DNA of 63,505 bases, taken from contig CAZUZA010000005.1 of NCBI GenBank assembly GCA_964624875.1, positions 1-63,505 on the forward strand. Direction: 5' to 3'. Below, piece after piece: positions 7,664-16,472 of the stretch. Position numbers and translations under genes: made by a program. Positions within the stretch are counted from its first letter, which is position 1, and every line of letters starts with the position of its first letter. The notes under the pieces were generated by a model. The model had not been told where the DNA came from. It saw nothing but the letters and a program-made list of their open reading frames with translations, and ran no database searches. Source of the stretch: Atopostipes sp964624875. GTDB lineage: Bacteria > Bacillota > Bacilli > Lactobacillales > Carnobacteriaceae_A.

Positions 7664-9394
7664 TTATTCTTTATTTGAAGTATCTTGATCTGATGTAAGG
7701 ATAGAGATTGTATCAATTAAGTCTTCTTTTTTCGCTTCAACCATTTCATCTGTTTTACGAATTGATACTTCAACAACACCATCTTCTGCTTTCTTACCAA
7801 CTGTAATACGGATTGGAATACCGATTAATTCCGCATCTGTAAATTTAACCCCTGGTCTTTCCTTACGATCGTCTACTAAGACTTCGAAACCCTCTTTTTG
7901 AAACAGATCAGTCAACTCATCTGTTAGAGTCTTCTGATGCTCATTTCCGTAATTGATTGGCACGATGTGTACATCATATGGTGAAACAGATTTAGGCCAT
8001 ACCAGTCCTTTATCATCTGCATATTGTTCTGCAATAGCTGATAACAAACGACTAATTCCAATTCCATAACTACCCATAATAACTGGAGTAGGTTTACCAT
8101 TTTGATCTAATACAGTAGCTCCCATTGTCTCACTGAAGCGAGTACCTAATTTAAAGATATGACCAATTTCAATACCCGTTGTAAATTGAAGCGTTCCTTT
8201 TCCATCTGGAGAAAGGTCACCCTCTTGAACCATACGAATATCTGCATATTGTTCTGGCCCAAAGTCACGACTCGCATTTACGTTAATATAATGCTTATCA
8301 ATTTTATTAGCACCCGTTACACTGTTCACCATGTTTTTAACGTATAAATCAGCAACAATTGTAATATCTTCTGAGACATCCATTGGTCCTACATATCCAG
8401 CTGGAATGTTACCAAATAATTCGATAATGTCTTCTTCTGTAGCAGCTTCAATCGTTTCTGCACCAATTGCCATACGAACTTTAATTTCGTTAACATCATG
8501 GTCCCCACGTGTAAGAGCCATAACTGGTTTATCGCCATCTGCGACTAATAAGACACTTTTGATAATGTTTGTTGGCTTAACATTTAAAAATTGTGATAGC
8601 TCTTCAATCGATGTTACTGCTGGCGTATCAATAACTTCCTTTTGAAGTTGAACTTCTGTGTTCGTACGCTCTTTAAATTTGCTTGATGCCATTTCAATGT
8701 TTGCAGCATAGTCACTCTCACTTGAATAAGCAATCGTATCTTCTCCAGCGTCAGATATTGCGATAAACTCAATCGATTCACGACCACCCATAGCTCCTGC
8801 ATCTGCAATAATTGAACGATAATCTAAACCAATACGCGTAAAGATATTATCATATGCACCCCATATTTCACTATACATGTCATCTAAACTCTCGTTAGAA
8901 TCATGGAATGTATAAGAATCTTTCATAACAAATTCACGGCCTCTTAGTAAACCAAATCGAGGTCTTTTTTCATCACGGTACTTTGTTTGAATTTGATACA
9001 AATGTAACGGTAATTTTTTATATGATTTAATATCATCACGAACAAGTTTTGTAAATGTTTCTTCATGTGTTGGCCCTAATAGAAAATCTCTATCGTGACG
9101 GTCTTTTAACTCCATCATTTCAGGACCGTATGTTTCATAACGACCTGACTCTTTCCATAGATCAGCTGGTATAAATGCTGGTAGTAACATTTCTGTACCA
9201 CCGATTGCGTTTAATTCTTCTCTGATAATATTCTCTATTTTTTGCATTACACGATAAGCTAATGGTAAGTACGCATAAACACCAGATGAAATCTGACGAA
9301 TATAACCTGCTCGTAACATTAATTGATGACTTAGTGCTTCTGCGTCACTAGGATTCTCTCTTAATGTTGGTATAAAAATTTGGGATTGTTTCAT
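7664..9394 (-). CDS. proS: Prolyl-tRNA synthetase, bacterial class with editing insertion
   Basis: Charges tRNA-Pro with proline (class II synthetase). The 576-residue length and the insertion between motifs 2 and 3 (about 225-410, with SIEELSQFLNV and NIIKSVLLV) identify the bacterial form that carries the INS editing domain against mischarged alanine. Motifs visible: RQISSGVYAYLPL near the N-terminus, GPTHEETF near residue 108, the motif-2 region KYRDEKRPRFGLLRGREF, and motif 3 near 445 (MGSYGIGISR), followed by the anticodon-binding domain. It follows rseP by 36 bases in a uppS-cdsA-rseP-proS operon and ends at a terminator. Confidence 0.97.
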   Translation of the reverse strand: MKQSQIFIPTLRENPSDAEALSHQLMLRAGYIRQISSGVYAYLPLAYRVMQKIENIIREELNAIGGTEMLLPAFIPADLWKESGRYETYGPEMMELKDRHDRDFLLGPTHEETFTKLVRDDIKSYKKLPLHLYQIQTKYRDEKRPRFGLLRGREFVMKDSYTFHDSNESLDDMYSEIWGAYDNIFTRIGLDYRSIIADAGAMGGRESIEFIAISDAGEDTIAYSSESDYAANIEMASSKFKERTNTEVQLQKEVIDTPAVTSIEELSQFLNVKPTNIIKSVLLVADGDKPVMALTRGDHDVNEIKVRMAIGAETIEAATEEDIIELFGNIPAGYVGPMDVSEDITIVADLYVKNMVNSVTGANKIDKHYINVNASRDFGPEQYADIRMVQEGDLSPDGKGTLQFTTGIEIGHIFKLGTRFSETMGATVLDQNGKPTPVIMGSYGIGISRLLSAIAEQYADDKGLVWPKSVSPYDVHIVPINYGNEHQKTLTDELTDLFQKEGFEVLVDDRKERPGVKFTDAELIGIPIRITVGKKAEDGVVEVSIRKTDEMVEAKKEDLIDTISILTSDQDTSNKE

Positions 9395-9430
9395 TTCCTA
9401 TCAAACTCCTTATTTTCCAATATGAATTAT

Positions 9431-10708
9431 TTAATTAAAAAAGTATCTTTGGATATCATTCCATGTAACAAACAACATGAGGATCAAAATTAAAACGGCA
9501 CCAATAACATTAATTATGCCTTCTTTTTCTGGGCTAATCGGTTTTCCTCTAACAGCTTCTAATAAATTCAGTATTAATTTACCACCATCTAATGCCGGTA
9601 TAGGGAGCAAGTTCATTAATCCGAGATTGGCACTTAACCAACCGATAAAACTAATAATCCCCATGAATCCTGCCGTTCGAGTCACTTCACCCGTTAGATT
9701 AAATATAGCAATAGGTCCACCTAAATTATCTAAACCAAGACGACCTGTTAACAATAACATAATACTTAAAAAGATCGATTTGATTGAGGCCCAAGTTTCT
9801 GTAAAGCCATATGTTATTTTATCTATAAAGGAATCTTCCATATAAACTTGTACACCAATTTGACCATATTCCGTACCATCTGCTGCTGTTGCTACTTGAG
9901 GTGTAATTTCTTGCGTTATAATTTCACCTGATGATTTTTGAATTTCAAACGTTAATGCTTCTTCAGGATGCTCTTGGACTTCTATTACCATGTCATTCCA
10001 AGTCGCCACAAGATTCCCATCAATCGATATGACCTTATCACCTGACTCAAGCTGCGATTCTTCTGCAGGTGAACCTGGGACGATATCTCCTAAGACTGCT
10101 TCAGTTGTTGGTACTCCTCCACGCATAAAGGCTAGAAGCATAAAAGCAACTATGCTTAATAAAAAGTTATTTAGTGGGCCACCGAAATTTGTTAGCATAC
10201 GGTTGAATACCGAAGCATTTTGAATCTGACGGTGAGCAGGAGCTATTTGTAGTTTCGTCCCATCTTCTTGTATAAGTAAAGCATCTTCATTTACTTCAAA
10301 ATGACCGATATTTTCCATATCGCCAGCTATACTACCATTGATGTATAGTTCTGTTTTAAAATCATAATCCAAGACATCAATGGGAATACCCATTCCTTGA
10401 ATCGATTCATTACTTAGATCAATTTCAGTTACTTTATTCTGTTCATCCAGCGTTAAAACAGCAGACATTCCTAGACGAATATCATCATCTTCTTCATATC
10501 CTGCCATCAGGACATAACCACCTATAGGTAGTACCCTGATTGTGTATGATGTTTCATTTTTATGTGTTTGAAAAAGCTTCGGACCCATACCAATTGCAAA
10601 TTCTCGAACTAAAATCCCAGCTCTCTTTGCAAAAAAGAAGTGTCCCAACTCATGTACGATTACAATAATTCCAAATACAAATATAAAAGCCAATAAACTT
10701 TGCATCAT
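9431..10708 (-). CDS. rseP: Site-2 metalloprotease RseP (RasP)
   Basis: Membrane zinc protease that cleaves transmembrane substrates such as anti-sigma factors and leftover signal peptides. The HELGH zinc motif is in the first membrane segment (residues 19-23), a PDZ domain follows the central membrane span (VPGSPAEESQLESGDKV, about 205-240), and the second active-site element is PIPALDGG near residue 368. Length 425 is normal. AGGAG sits six bases before the ATG at 10706-10708, with another ATG directly after and a TTG one codon earlier; 10708 is my choice. Downstream of cdsA by 32 bases. Confidence 0.95.
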   Translation of the reverse strand: MMQSLLAFIFVFGIIVIVHELGHFFFAKRAGILVREFAIGMGPKLFQTHKNETSYTIRVLPIGGYVLMAGYEEDDDIRLGMSAVLTLDEQNKVTEIDLSNESIQGMGIPIDVLDYDFKTELYINGSIAGDMENIGHFEVNEDALLIQEDGTKLQIAPAHRQIQNASVFNRMLTNFGGPLNNFLLSIVAFMLLAFMRGGVPTTEAVLGDIVPGSPAEESQLESGDKVISIDGNLVATWNDMVIEVQEHPEEALTFEIQKSSGEIITQEITPQVATAADGTEYGQIGVQVYMEDSFIDKITYGFTETWASIKSIFLSIMLLLTGRLGLDNLGGPIAIFNLTGEVTRTAGFMGIISFIGWLSANLGLMNLLPIPALDGGKLILNLLEAVRGKPISPEKEGIINVIGAVLILILMLFVTWNDIQRYFFN

Positions 10709-10740
10709 CAAAAACTCCTGTCTACCATTTCACCAATAAA

Positions 10741-11523
10741 TTATGCGATACCTAAAAGTAACGCAACTGCTAATGTAAATAAAACACTATCAAATCGATC
10801 TAATATTCCACCATGTCCTGGGAAAACTGTCCCCGAATCTTTCACGTTAAAATGTCTCTTATACGCAGATTCCAATAAGTCTCCAAATTGTCCAGTAACG
10901 GACAGAATAACGGCTATCAATAGCATCACTAGATAAGAATAAGTAAATGTAAAAAATCTTAAATAGACAACTGCAATCGCTAATGCTGTAGCCACTCCAC
11001 CAATTGATCCTTCAATTGTTTTATTCGGAGATAATAAAGGGGCTAATTTGTTTTTTCCGATAGCTGAACCAATTAAATAAGCTCCAATATCCGTTCCCAT
11101 TACTACAAGTAATATAAAGATAAATAATGCCAAGTCTTCTCCTCGAATGACTATTGCTGCACGAGCTCCAAATCCTATGTAAACCATTGTTAATGCCGAA
11201 ATAGCTGCCATAGTAAAGTTATAACCACGCACAATGACTGTTGATATGAGGATAAATAATACGGATAGTATCGGAATGATTGGCTCACTAAAATGATCTG
11301 GGATAAAACTAGAAACTGTTTCATAAAATACAATAGATAATATACCGATATACGTTATTATCGATGGGAAACTTTTCAAGTCTATTTTCGCCATTTTTAA
11401 TAACTCCATACTTCCAAAGATAGCTACTAATGCGATGATGATATTATATGCCCAACCACCAAATAAAACGGCAGGTATCAATATCGCAGCAAGGATTATT
11501 GAAGTTTTTACACGTTGTCGCAT
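10741..11523 (-). CDS. cdsA: Phosphatidate cytidylyltransferase CdsA
   Basis: Makes CDP-diacylglycerol from phosphatidic acid and CTP, the activated precursor of phosphatidylglycerol and cardiolipin. A 260-residue multi-pass membrane protein (about eight hydrophobic segments). The family signature is clear near the C-terminus: SVTGQFGDLLESAYKRHFNVKDSG, then FPGHGGILDRFDS, carrying the metal-binding aspartates. It sits between uppS and rseP, the standard arrangement. Product could feed the CDP-alcohol phosphatidyltransferase at 37167-37727. Confidence 0.96.
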   Translation of the reverse strand: MRQRVKTSIILAAILIPAVLFGGWAYNIIIALVAIFGSMELLKMAKIDLKSFPSIITYIGILSIVFYETVSSFIPDHFSEPIIPILSVLFILISTVIVRGYNFTMAAISALTMVYIGFGARAAIVIRGEDLALFIFILLVVMGTDIGAYLIGSAIGKNKLAPLLSPNKTIEGSIGGVATALAIAVVYLRFFTFTYSYLVMLLIAVILSVTGQFGDLLESAYKRHFNVKDSGTVFPGHGGILDRFDSVLFTLAVALLLGIA

Positions 11524-11552
11524 TATAATCCCCCTTTCTATATAATATAGTT

Positions 11553-12299
11553 TTAGACGCCACCAAATCGGCGGTTCCTACGTTGATACTCGATAATTGC
11601 CTCTGTAAATAAATCTGCATTATAATCTGGCCAAAATTCTTCTGTAAAATAAAATTCACTATAAGCATTTTGCCATAATAAAAAGTTACTTAATCGTTTT
11701 TCTCCACTTGTTCGAATTAATAAATCAACATCTTGCAAGTCCCCTAAAGGAGCTGTTAATAAATTCGTAGAGATGTCTTCTTCAGTAATCTTGTTTGGTT
11801 TTAAAATGCCGGCAGCAACTTCCTCAGCAATTATTTGAACAGCACTTAGGATTTCAGCTCGTGCACCATAATTAAAGGCAAAATTTAATACCATGCCTGT
11901 ACAGTCCTTTGTTGCTTCAACTGCTTCTTTAATTGCTTTTTTTGTAAAGTCCGGTACTTTTTGCTCAAAACCAGTCATAGTCACTCTGACATTATTTTCA
12001 ATTAATTCAGGAACAAAGCGTTTAAAAAACTGTCCTGGTAATTTCATTAAAAATTGAATTTCTTTTACTGGACGAGACCAGTTTTCAGTTGAAAAAGCAT
12101 ATAGCGTTAAGACCTTCACGTCTAAATCACTTGCTGCAATCGTTACACGACGAATGGCTTCAACACCTTCTTCATGTCCTGCAGATCGCTCTAGCCCTCT
12201 TTCTTGAGCCCAACGACCGTTACCATCCATAATGATGGCTACATGCCCTGGGATCGGACCTTCTTTTATAAGCTGGGGATTCGTTTTACGCTCGCTCAT
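11553..12299 (-). CDS. uppS: Undecaprenyl diphosphate synthase (cis-prenyltransferase)
   Basis: Builds the C55 lipid carrier of cell wall synthesis from farnesyl diphosphate and isopentenyl diphosphate. The 248-residue protein has the diagnostic HVAIIMDGNGRWA loop near residue 20-32 with the catalytic Asp, the TLYAFSTENW segment near 85, and the RTSGEKRLSNFLLWQ element near 195-210 with the IPP-binding Arg. First gene of uppS-cdsA-rseP-proS, with AGGGTAAAG before the ATG; a TATAAT-like -10 element lies about 30 bases upstream. Confidence 0.97.
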   Translation of the reverse strand: MSERKTNPQLIKEGPIPGHVAIIMDGNGRWAQERGLERSAGHEEGVEAIRRVTIAASDLDVKVLTLYAFSTENWSRPVKEIQFLMKLPGQFFKRFVPELIENNVRVTMTGFEQKVPDFTKKAIKEAVEATKDCTGMVLNFAFNYGARAEILSAVQIIAEEVAAGILKPNKITEEDISTNLLTAPLGDLQDVDLLIRTSGEKRLSNFLLWQNAYSEFYFTEEFWPDYNADLFTEAIIEYQRRNRRFGGV

Positions 12300-12329
12300 C
12301 TTTACCCTCCAAATTCGTTACTAGTCTCT

Positions 12330-12335
12330 ATTATA
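12330..12335 (-). promoter_or_regulatory. Probable -10 element of uppS operon
   Basis: TATAAT on the minus strand 31 bases before the uppS start codon, just downstream of the frr terminator. I see no convincing -35 hexamer at 16-18 bases, so this is a weak call. Confidence 0.4.
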
Positions 12336-12400
12336 GCTTAAAAAGGAATGAAAACTATTCATTTTCTATGTTTTCATTAAATTTTCACGTTTTTTACAAG

Positions 12401-12439
12401 ATAAAATCCGCTAAAACAATTCGTTCTAGCGGATTTTAT
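12401..12439 (-). terminator. Terminator after frr
   Basis: Thirteen-base-pair stem ATAAAATCCGCTA / TAGCGGATTTTAT (12401-12413 and 12427-12439). Stop of frr is 32 bases upstream on the minus strand. The U-tract is short and part of the stem, so it is symmetric. Confidence 0.75.
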
Positions 12440-12471
12440 ATACTAAATATGAGAGAAATTATATTGTACGA

Positions 12472-13029
12472 TTAGTCTTCAAGAATTTCTCTTTCTTTTT
12501 CTGCTGCTAGAGCATCTAGATTTTTTACTGAAGCGTCTGTTAAGCCTTGAACGTCTTTTTCAAAACGACGTAATTCGTCTTCAGAAAGTTCGCCATCTTT
12601 TTCAAGTTTTCTAAAGCTATCTAAACCTTCACGTCGGATATTTCGAACAGCAACTTTTGCATTTTCTGCTTCTTCTCCAACTTGCTTCGCAATATCTTTA
12701 CGACGTTCTTCCGTTAATTGTGGAACAACTAAACGGATAATGTTACCGTCGTTTGAAGGCGTAATACCTAAATCAGACTTGTTAATCGCTTTTTCAATGT
12801 CACCTAGACTACCTTTATCATAAGGTGTAATAACTAACATACGAGCTTCAGGAACTGAAATTTGTGCTAGTTGGTTAATTGGAGTTGGTGATCCATAATA
12901 TAAAACCTGGACACCTTCTAATAAGCTGGCATTTGCAACTCCTGCACGAATACTACCTAAAGCTTTTGATAGTGCTTGCTCTGCCGATTGCATTTTCTTT
13001 TCAATATCACGTAATACTTGTTGACTCAT
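12472..13029 (-). CDS. frr: Ribosome recycling factor
   Basis: Splits post-termination ribosomes together with EF-G. The 185-residue sequence shows the family's all-helical domain I, the SIRAGVANASLLEGVQVLYYGS stretch, the RMLVITPYDKG strand, and the C-terminal helix starting at LTEERRKDIAKQ. Normal length. Its ATG follows the pyrH stop by two bases, so pyrH-frr are co-translated from one mRNA that ends at the stem-loop at 12401-12439. Confidence 0.97.
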   Translation of the reverse strand: MSQQVLRDIEKKMQSAEQALSKALGSIRAGVANASLLEGVQVLYYGSPTPINQLAQISVPEARMLVITPYDKGSLGDIEKAINKSDLGITPSNDGNIIRLVVPQLTEERRKDIAKQVGEEAENAKVAVRNIRREGLDSFRKLEKDGELSEDELRRFEKDVQGLTDASVKNLDALAAEKEREILED

Positions 13030-13031
13030 TC

Positions 13032-13754
13032 CTATTTCCCCCTAATGTTGGTTCCGATTTTCTCACCTAGAATGACACGTTTAATATTACCTTTTTCATT
13101 AAATTTAAAGACGACTAATGGAATTTCGTTGTCCATACTTAATGAAGATGCTGTAATATCCATTACTTGGAGTGATTTGTTAATAATATCTAAATACGTT
13201 AATTCATCGTATTTTGTAGCTGTTTTATCAATGTTTGGATCTGCTGAATAAACACCATCGACATTATTTTTAGCCATCATTATAACATCTGCATTGATTT
13301 CTGCTGCTCGTAGTGCGGCTGTAGTATCTGTAGAGAAATAAGGGCTACCTGTACCACCAGTGAATATAACTACGCGACCTTTTTCTAAATGACCAATTGC
13401 TCTACGTCTAATATAAGGTTCAGCGACTTCGTTCATATTAATAGCTGTTTGTACTCGAGTTGGAACACCTAAATTTTCAAGTCCATCTTGTAATGCTAAA
13501 CCGTTCATAACAGTTGCTAACATTCCAATATAGTCTGCTTGGGCGCGTTCCATTCCCATAATTTCACCAGTCTTACCACGCCAGATATTTCCACCACCTA
13601 CAACAATTGCTAACTCAACACCTAAATCATGGGCCTCTTTAATCTCTGAAGCAATCGTTTGAATTGTTTGTGGATCAATACCAAACCCTTTTTCTCCAGC
13701 TATAGCTTCACCACTAATTTTTAGTACAATTCGTTTATAAATGGGCTCTGTCAT
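13032..13754 (-). CDS. pyrH: Uridylate kinase
   Basis: Phosphorylates UMP to UDP (amino-acid kinase fold, hexameric). Recognised by the KRIVLKISGEAIAGEKGFGI start, the glycine loop VVGGGNIWRGK near residue 55, YIGMLATVMN near 78, and FTGGTGSPYFSTDTTAALRA near 135. 240 residues, normal. AGGAGG lies eight bases before the ATG. It begins its own transcription unit, since the tsf terminator lies upstream and a palindrome with a -10-like element lies between. Confidence 0.97.
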   Translation of the reverse strand: MTEPIYKRIVLKISGEAIAGEKGFGIDPQTIQTIASEIKEAHDLGVELAIVVGGGNIWRGKTGEIMGMERAQADYIGMLATVMNGLALQDGLENLGVPTRVQTAINMNEVAEPYIRRRAIGHLEKGRVVIFTGGTGSPYFSTDTTAALRAAEINADVIMMAKNNVDGVYSADPNIDKTATKYDELTYLDIINKSLQVMDITASSLSMDNEIPLVVFKFNEKGNIKRVILGEKIGTNIRGK

Positions 13755-13783
13755 CTTTTGTCCTCCTAGATTTACATATTAAT

Positions 13784-13803
13784 ATTAGCATAATTCTGCT
13801 AAT
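13784..13803 (-). promoter_or_regulatory. 20-bp palindrome over pyrH promoter region (operator candidate)
   Basis: ATTAGCA (13784-13790) and TGCTAAT (13797-13803) form a perfect 7+7 inverted repeat with a six-base centre. On the minus strand the downstream arm contains TGCTAATAT, an extended -10-like sequence. It lies 30-49 bases upstream of the pyrH start codon and downstream of the tsf terminator. Confidence 0.5.
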
Positions 13804-13842
13804 GCGTCACTATTTTACAAGGGCTTTTCGAATTTCGATTAT

Positions 13843-13874
13843 AAAAAAGACAGGAACGATAGACGCTCCTGTCT
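13843..13874 (-). terminator. Terminator after tsf
   Basis: Minus-strand stem AGACAGGA / TCCTGTCT (13867-13874 and 13848-13855) followed by a run of six U. It begins 13 bases after the tsf stop and separates rpsB-tsf from pyrH-frr. Confidence 0.9.
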
Positions 13875-13886
13875 AAATCTAAATTC

Positions 13887-14768
13887 TTAAAGGTTCAGTT
13901 GGTCGCGTACTTCTTGAGCGAAATCTTCTTGACGTTTTTCGATTCCTTCGCCTACTTCAAAACGAGCAGCTGATTTGATTGTTGCATTGTTATTTTCTAA
14001 ATATTTAGCAACTGTAATATCACTATCTTTAACATATGGTTGGTCTAATAATGAAATTTCACCTAACCATTTGTTTAAACGACCGACAACCATTTTCTCA
14101 ATAATGTTCTCTGGTTTACCTTCGTTTTTAGCTTGTTCAGTTAAGATATTTAATTCGTGATCGCGTACTTCTTGAGGTACTTCGTCACGGTTTAAATATT
14201 GTGGATTTAAAGCTGCAACGTGCATAGCAACGTCTTTAGCTACTTCTTCGTTTCCACCATCAATTAAAGTTAATACTGAGATACGACCACCCATATGTTC
14301 ATATGGACCAAATGCTTCTCTATCTTCTTTTTCAACTAATTCGAAACGACGTAAAGAAATGTTCTCACCGATTGTTTGAATTGCTGCAGTAATTGCTTCA
14401 TGAATAGTTTCGCCAGTTGATAGCTTAACTTCTTTAGCTGCTTCAACATCAGCAGGTTTGTGTTCAACGATTGCAATTGCAATGTTTTTAACAAGTTCTT
14501 GGAATTGAACGTTTTTAGAAACATAGTCTGTTTCACTGTTCACTTCAACAACTGCTGCTGCATTTCCATCTACATGAATATATGTTAAACCTTCAGCAGA
14601 GATACGGTCTGCTTTTTTAGCTGCCGTAGCCATACCTTTTTCACGTAAAATATCAATTGCTTTGTCCATGTCGCCTTCTGCTTCAACTAGTGCTTTTTTA
14701 GCGTCCATCATTCCTACGCCGACTTTATCACGAAGTTCTTTAACTTGAGCTGCTTTAATTTGTGCCAA
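13887..14768 (-). CDS. tsf: Elongation factor Ts
   Basis: Nucleotide exchange factor for EF-Tu. Residues 1-50 form the UBA-like domain (AAQVKELRDKVGVGMMDAKKALVEA), with the conserved core ESNSETDYVSKN-type motif here VEVNSETDYVSKNVQF near residue 80, and the HVAALNPQYLNRDEVP stretch near 185. 293 residues, as usual for Firmicutes. It follows rpsB by 55 bases with AGGAGG before the ATG, and ends at a strong terminator. Confidence 0.97.
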   Translation of the reverse strand: MAQIKAAQVKELRDKVGVGMMDAKKALVEAEGDMDKAIDILREKGMATAAKKADRISAEGLTYIHVDGNAAAVVEVNSETDYVSKNVQFQELVKNIAIAIVEHKPADVEAAKEVKLSTGETIHEAITAAIQTIGENISLRRFELVEKEDREAFGPYEHMGGRISVLTLIDGGNEEVAKDVAMHVAALNPQYLNRDEVPQEVRDHELNILTEQAKNEGKPENIIEKMVVGRLNKWLGEISLLDQPYVKDSDITVAKYLENNNATIKSAARFEVGEGIEKRQEDFAQEVRDQLNL

Positions 14769-14823
14769 GATTATTCCTCCTGTAAATTTAAATGTTATAT
14801 TTTATAATTTAGTTTACTAATTA

Positions 14824-15582
14824 TTAAGCGTTGTCGCCTTCAACTGCTTCAACCATCTCTTCGATAGATGCAGATTTCTCTTGATCAGCTGCTTGTGATC
14901 CACCTTGGTTACCTTCAACAAATGCATCAGCCATAACAGATGCAATTAATTTGATTGCACGAATAGCGTCATCGTTTGAAGGGATAACGTAGTCAATGTT
15001 GTCTGGATCAGTGTTTGTATCAACCATTGCAATTACAGGGATTCCTAATTTGTTTGCTTCGTTAACTGCAATATACTCTTTACGAGGGTCAACTACGAAT
15101 AGAACATCTGGCGTACCGTTCATGTCCTTGATTCCACCTAAAGTACGTTGTAATTTATCTCTTTCTTTCATTAATAAACTTACTTCATTCTTAGGTAGAA
15201 CGTCAAACGTTCCATCTTCTTCCATTGCTTCTAATTCTTTTAAGTAGTCAATACGTTTGCTGATTGTTTTCCAGTTCGTTAAAGTTCCACCTAACCAACG
15301 ATGGTTGATGTAATGAACGCCTGCACGTTCAGCTTCTTCTTTAATTGACTCACTTGCTTGTTTTTTAGTTCCAACGAATAAAACTTGACCGTTGTTTTGT
15401 CCAACTTCACGAACAACGTTATATGCACTTTCAATTAACTTAACAGTTTGTTGTAAGTCAATAATGTAAATACCGTTTCTTTCTGTGAAGATGTATGGTT
15501 TCATTTTTGGATTCCAACGACGTGTTTGGTGACCAAAATGAACACCTGATTCTAATAATTGTTTCATTGTTACTACTGCCAT
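14824..15582 (-). CDS. rpsB: 30S ribosomal protein S2
   Basis: Structural protein of the small subunit body, required for S1 binding. The start is the ATG at 15580-15582 (MAVVTMKQLLESGVHFGHQT), because GGAGG lies eight bases upstream and because S2 proteins begin this way; the frame is open 18 codons further upstream but without a start signal. Typical segments: GHQTRRWNPKMKPYI, the LFVGTKKQA strand, NHRWLGGTLTNW, and the VVDPRKEYIAVNEA and IPVIAMVDTN motifs. 252 residues. First gene of rpsB-tsf, with a strong promoter and a leader of about 120 bases. Confidence 0.97.
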   Translation of the reverse strand: MAVVTMKQLLESGVHFGHQTRRWNPKMKPYIFTERNGIYIIDLQQTVKLIESAYNVVREVGQNNGQVLFVGTKKQASESIKEEAERAGVHYINHRWLGGTLTNWKTISKRIDYLKELEAMEEDGTFDVLPKNEVSLLMKERDKLQRTLGGIKDMNGTPDVLFVVDPRKEYIAVNEANKLGIPVIAMVDTNTDPDNIDYVIPSNDDAIRAIKLIASVMADAFVEGNQGGSQAADQEKSASIEEMVEAVEGDNA

Positions 15583-15634
15583 AATAAATTCCTCCATTTT
15601 TGTTTTTTTTATCTTCCCTGAACTTCTTCTACCC

Positions 15635-15656
15635 AAAAAACTCCTGGCAAAGGGAG
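15635..15656 (-). promoter_or_regulatory. Weak hairpin plus U6 in rpsB leader
   Basis: Within the approximately 120-base untranslated leader of rpsB the minus strand has CTCC...GGAG (stem of four, loop of eight) followed by six T. Alone it is a poor terminator, but its place in the leader of a ribosomal protein gene makes regulated termination or protein binding possible. Confidence 0.3.
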
Positions 15657-15710
15657 CAACAGTTGAGCAATCCGTTCAAGTGACAATTTGGTGTGTTAAC
15701 ACCGTTTTAT

Positions 15711-15739
15711 ATTATACACAAAACTATTGAACAATTCAA
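15711..15739 (-). promoter_or_regulatory. Promoter of rpsB-tsf
   Basis: TTGAAT (15734-15739), exactly 17 bases, then a perfect TATAAT (15711-15716) on the minus strand. Transcription would start near 15704, giving the approximately 120-base leader. A small GGTGT/ACACC hairpin (around 15690-15704) falls at the predicted 5' end. Confidence 0.85.
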
Positions 15740-15803
15740 ATAAAACTTGCACTTTATTAAAAAGTAACGCATACTAAATTTAAAATTCATAGAGGTGATC
15801 GTT

Positions 15804-16403
15804 TTGGTCTATAGTTTTATCATTTATTTTATCGGATTTATCATCCGTATTTTTAACGGAAAGACAGAAGTTCTTGGCAAAGAAAATTTGCCTACAGATG
15901 AAAAATTCGTATTAGTTGCTCCCCACTATTCCTTGCTGGATCCAGTTTTCATTGCTATTGCAGCTTATCCACATCGATTCTCTTTTATGGCAAAAAAAGA
16001 ACTGTTTGATATTCCAGTCTTTAGTTGGCTTATCCGACAATTAAATGCTTTCCCGGTGGATAGAGATAAACCAAGTATCAGTTCCGTTAAAACACCAATT
16101 AATCATTTAAAAAATGATGAATTGAACGTTGTTATCTTCCCCACTGGTACACGCCACTCTACTGAGTTAAAAGGTGGCGCTGTAACAATTGCTCGTTTAG
16201 GTAAGAGTAAAATGGTTCCTGCAGTATACTCTGGTCCACTTACAATTAAAGAGGTCTTCTTAAGAAAAAAGGCGACAGTCGTTTTTGGAAAGCCTTTTGA
16301 AGTAAAACGTAAAATCGAAGGCGTGGATGATATCAATAAACACTATTCAGATATTATTCAAGAAAACTTTGACTCAATCGAAAGCAGCATTACAACTAAA
16401 TAA
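15804..16403 (+). CDS. plsC: 1-acyl-sn-glycerol-3-phosphate acyltransferase (PlsC family)
   Basis: Adds the second acyl chain to lysophosphatidic acid, giving the phosphatidic acid used by CdsA. Acyltransferase block I is PHYSLLDP (catalytic HX4D; His and Asp near residues 43-48), block II is AFPVDRDKP, block III is FPTGTRHS and block IV is VPAVYSGP. I start at the TTG at 15804, six bases after AGAGGTG; a GTG at 15795 overlaps that ribosome binding site. The N-terminus is hydrophobic (membrane anchoring). One of only three plus-strand genes; divergent from rpsB and convergent with the ABC exporter genes, with a shared terminator. Confidence 0.92.
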   Translation: MVYSFIIYFIGFIIRIFNGKTEVLGKENLPTDEKFVLVAPHYSLLDPVFIAIAAYPHRFSFMAKKELFDIPVFSWLIRQLNAFPVDRDKPSISSVKTPINHLKNDELNVVIFPTGTRHSTELKGGAVTIARLGKSKMVPAVYSGPLTIKEVFLRKKATVVFGKPFEVKRKIEGVDDINKHYSDIIQENFDSIESSITTK

Positions 16404-16408
16404 TCTTA

Positions 16409-16447
16409 AAAAGCCGATAACTAGCTATATGCTAATCATCGGCTTTT
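16409..16447. terminator. Bidirectional terminator between plsC and the ABC exporter
   Basis: Stem AAAAGCCGAT / ATCGGCTTTT (16409-16418 and 16438-16447), with A and T tracts on the outside on both strands, located between two convergent genes. Confidence 0.85.
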
Positions 16448-16472
16448 ATTATCTTGTAAATGTTATTAGACT

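Noticed and set aside
9395..9430. Possible T-box leader for proS
   Set aside because: Only 36 bases separate rseP and proS, too short for a T-box.
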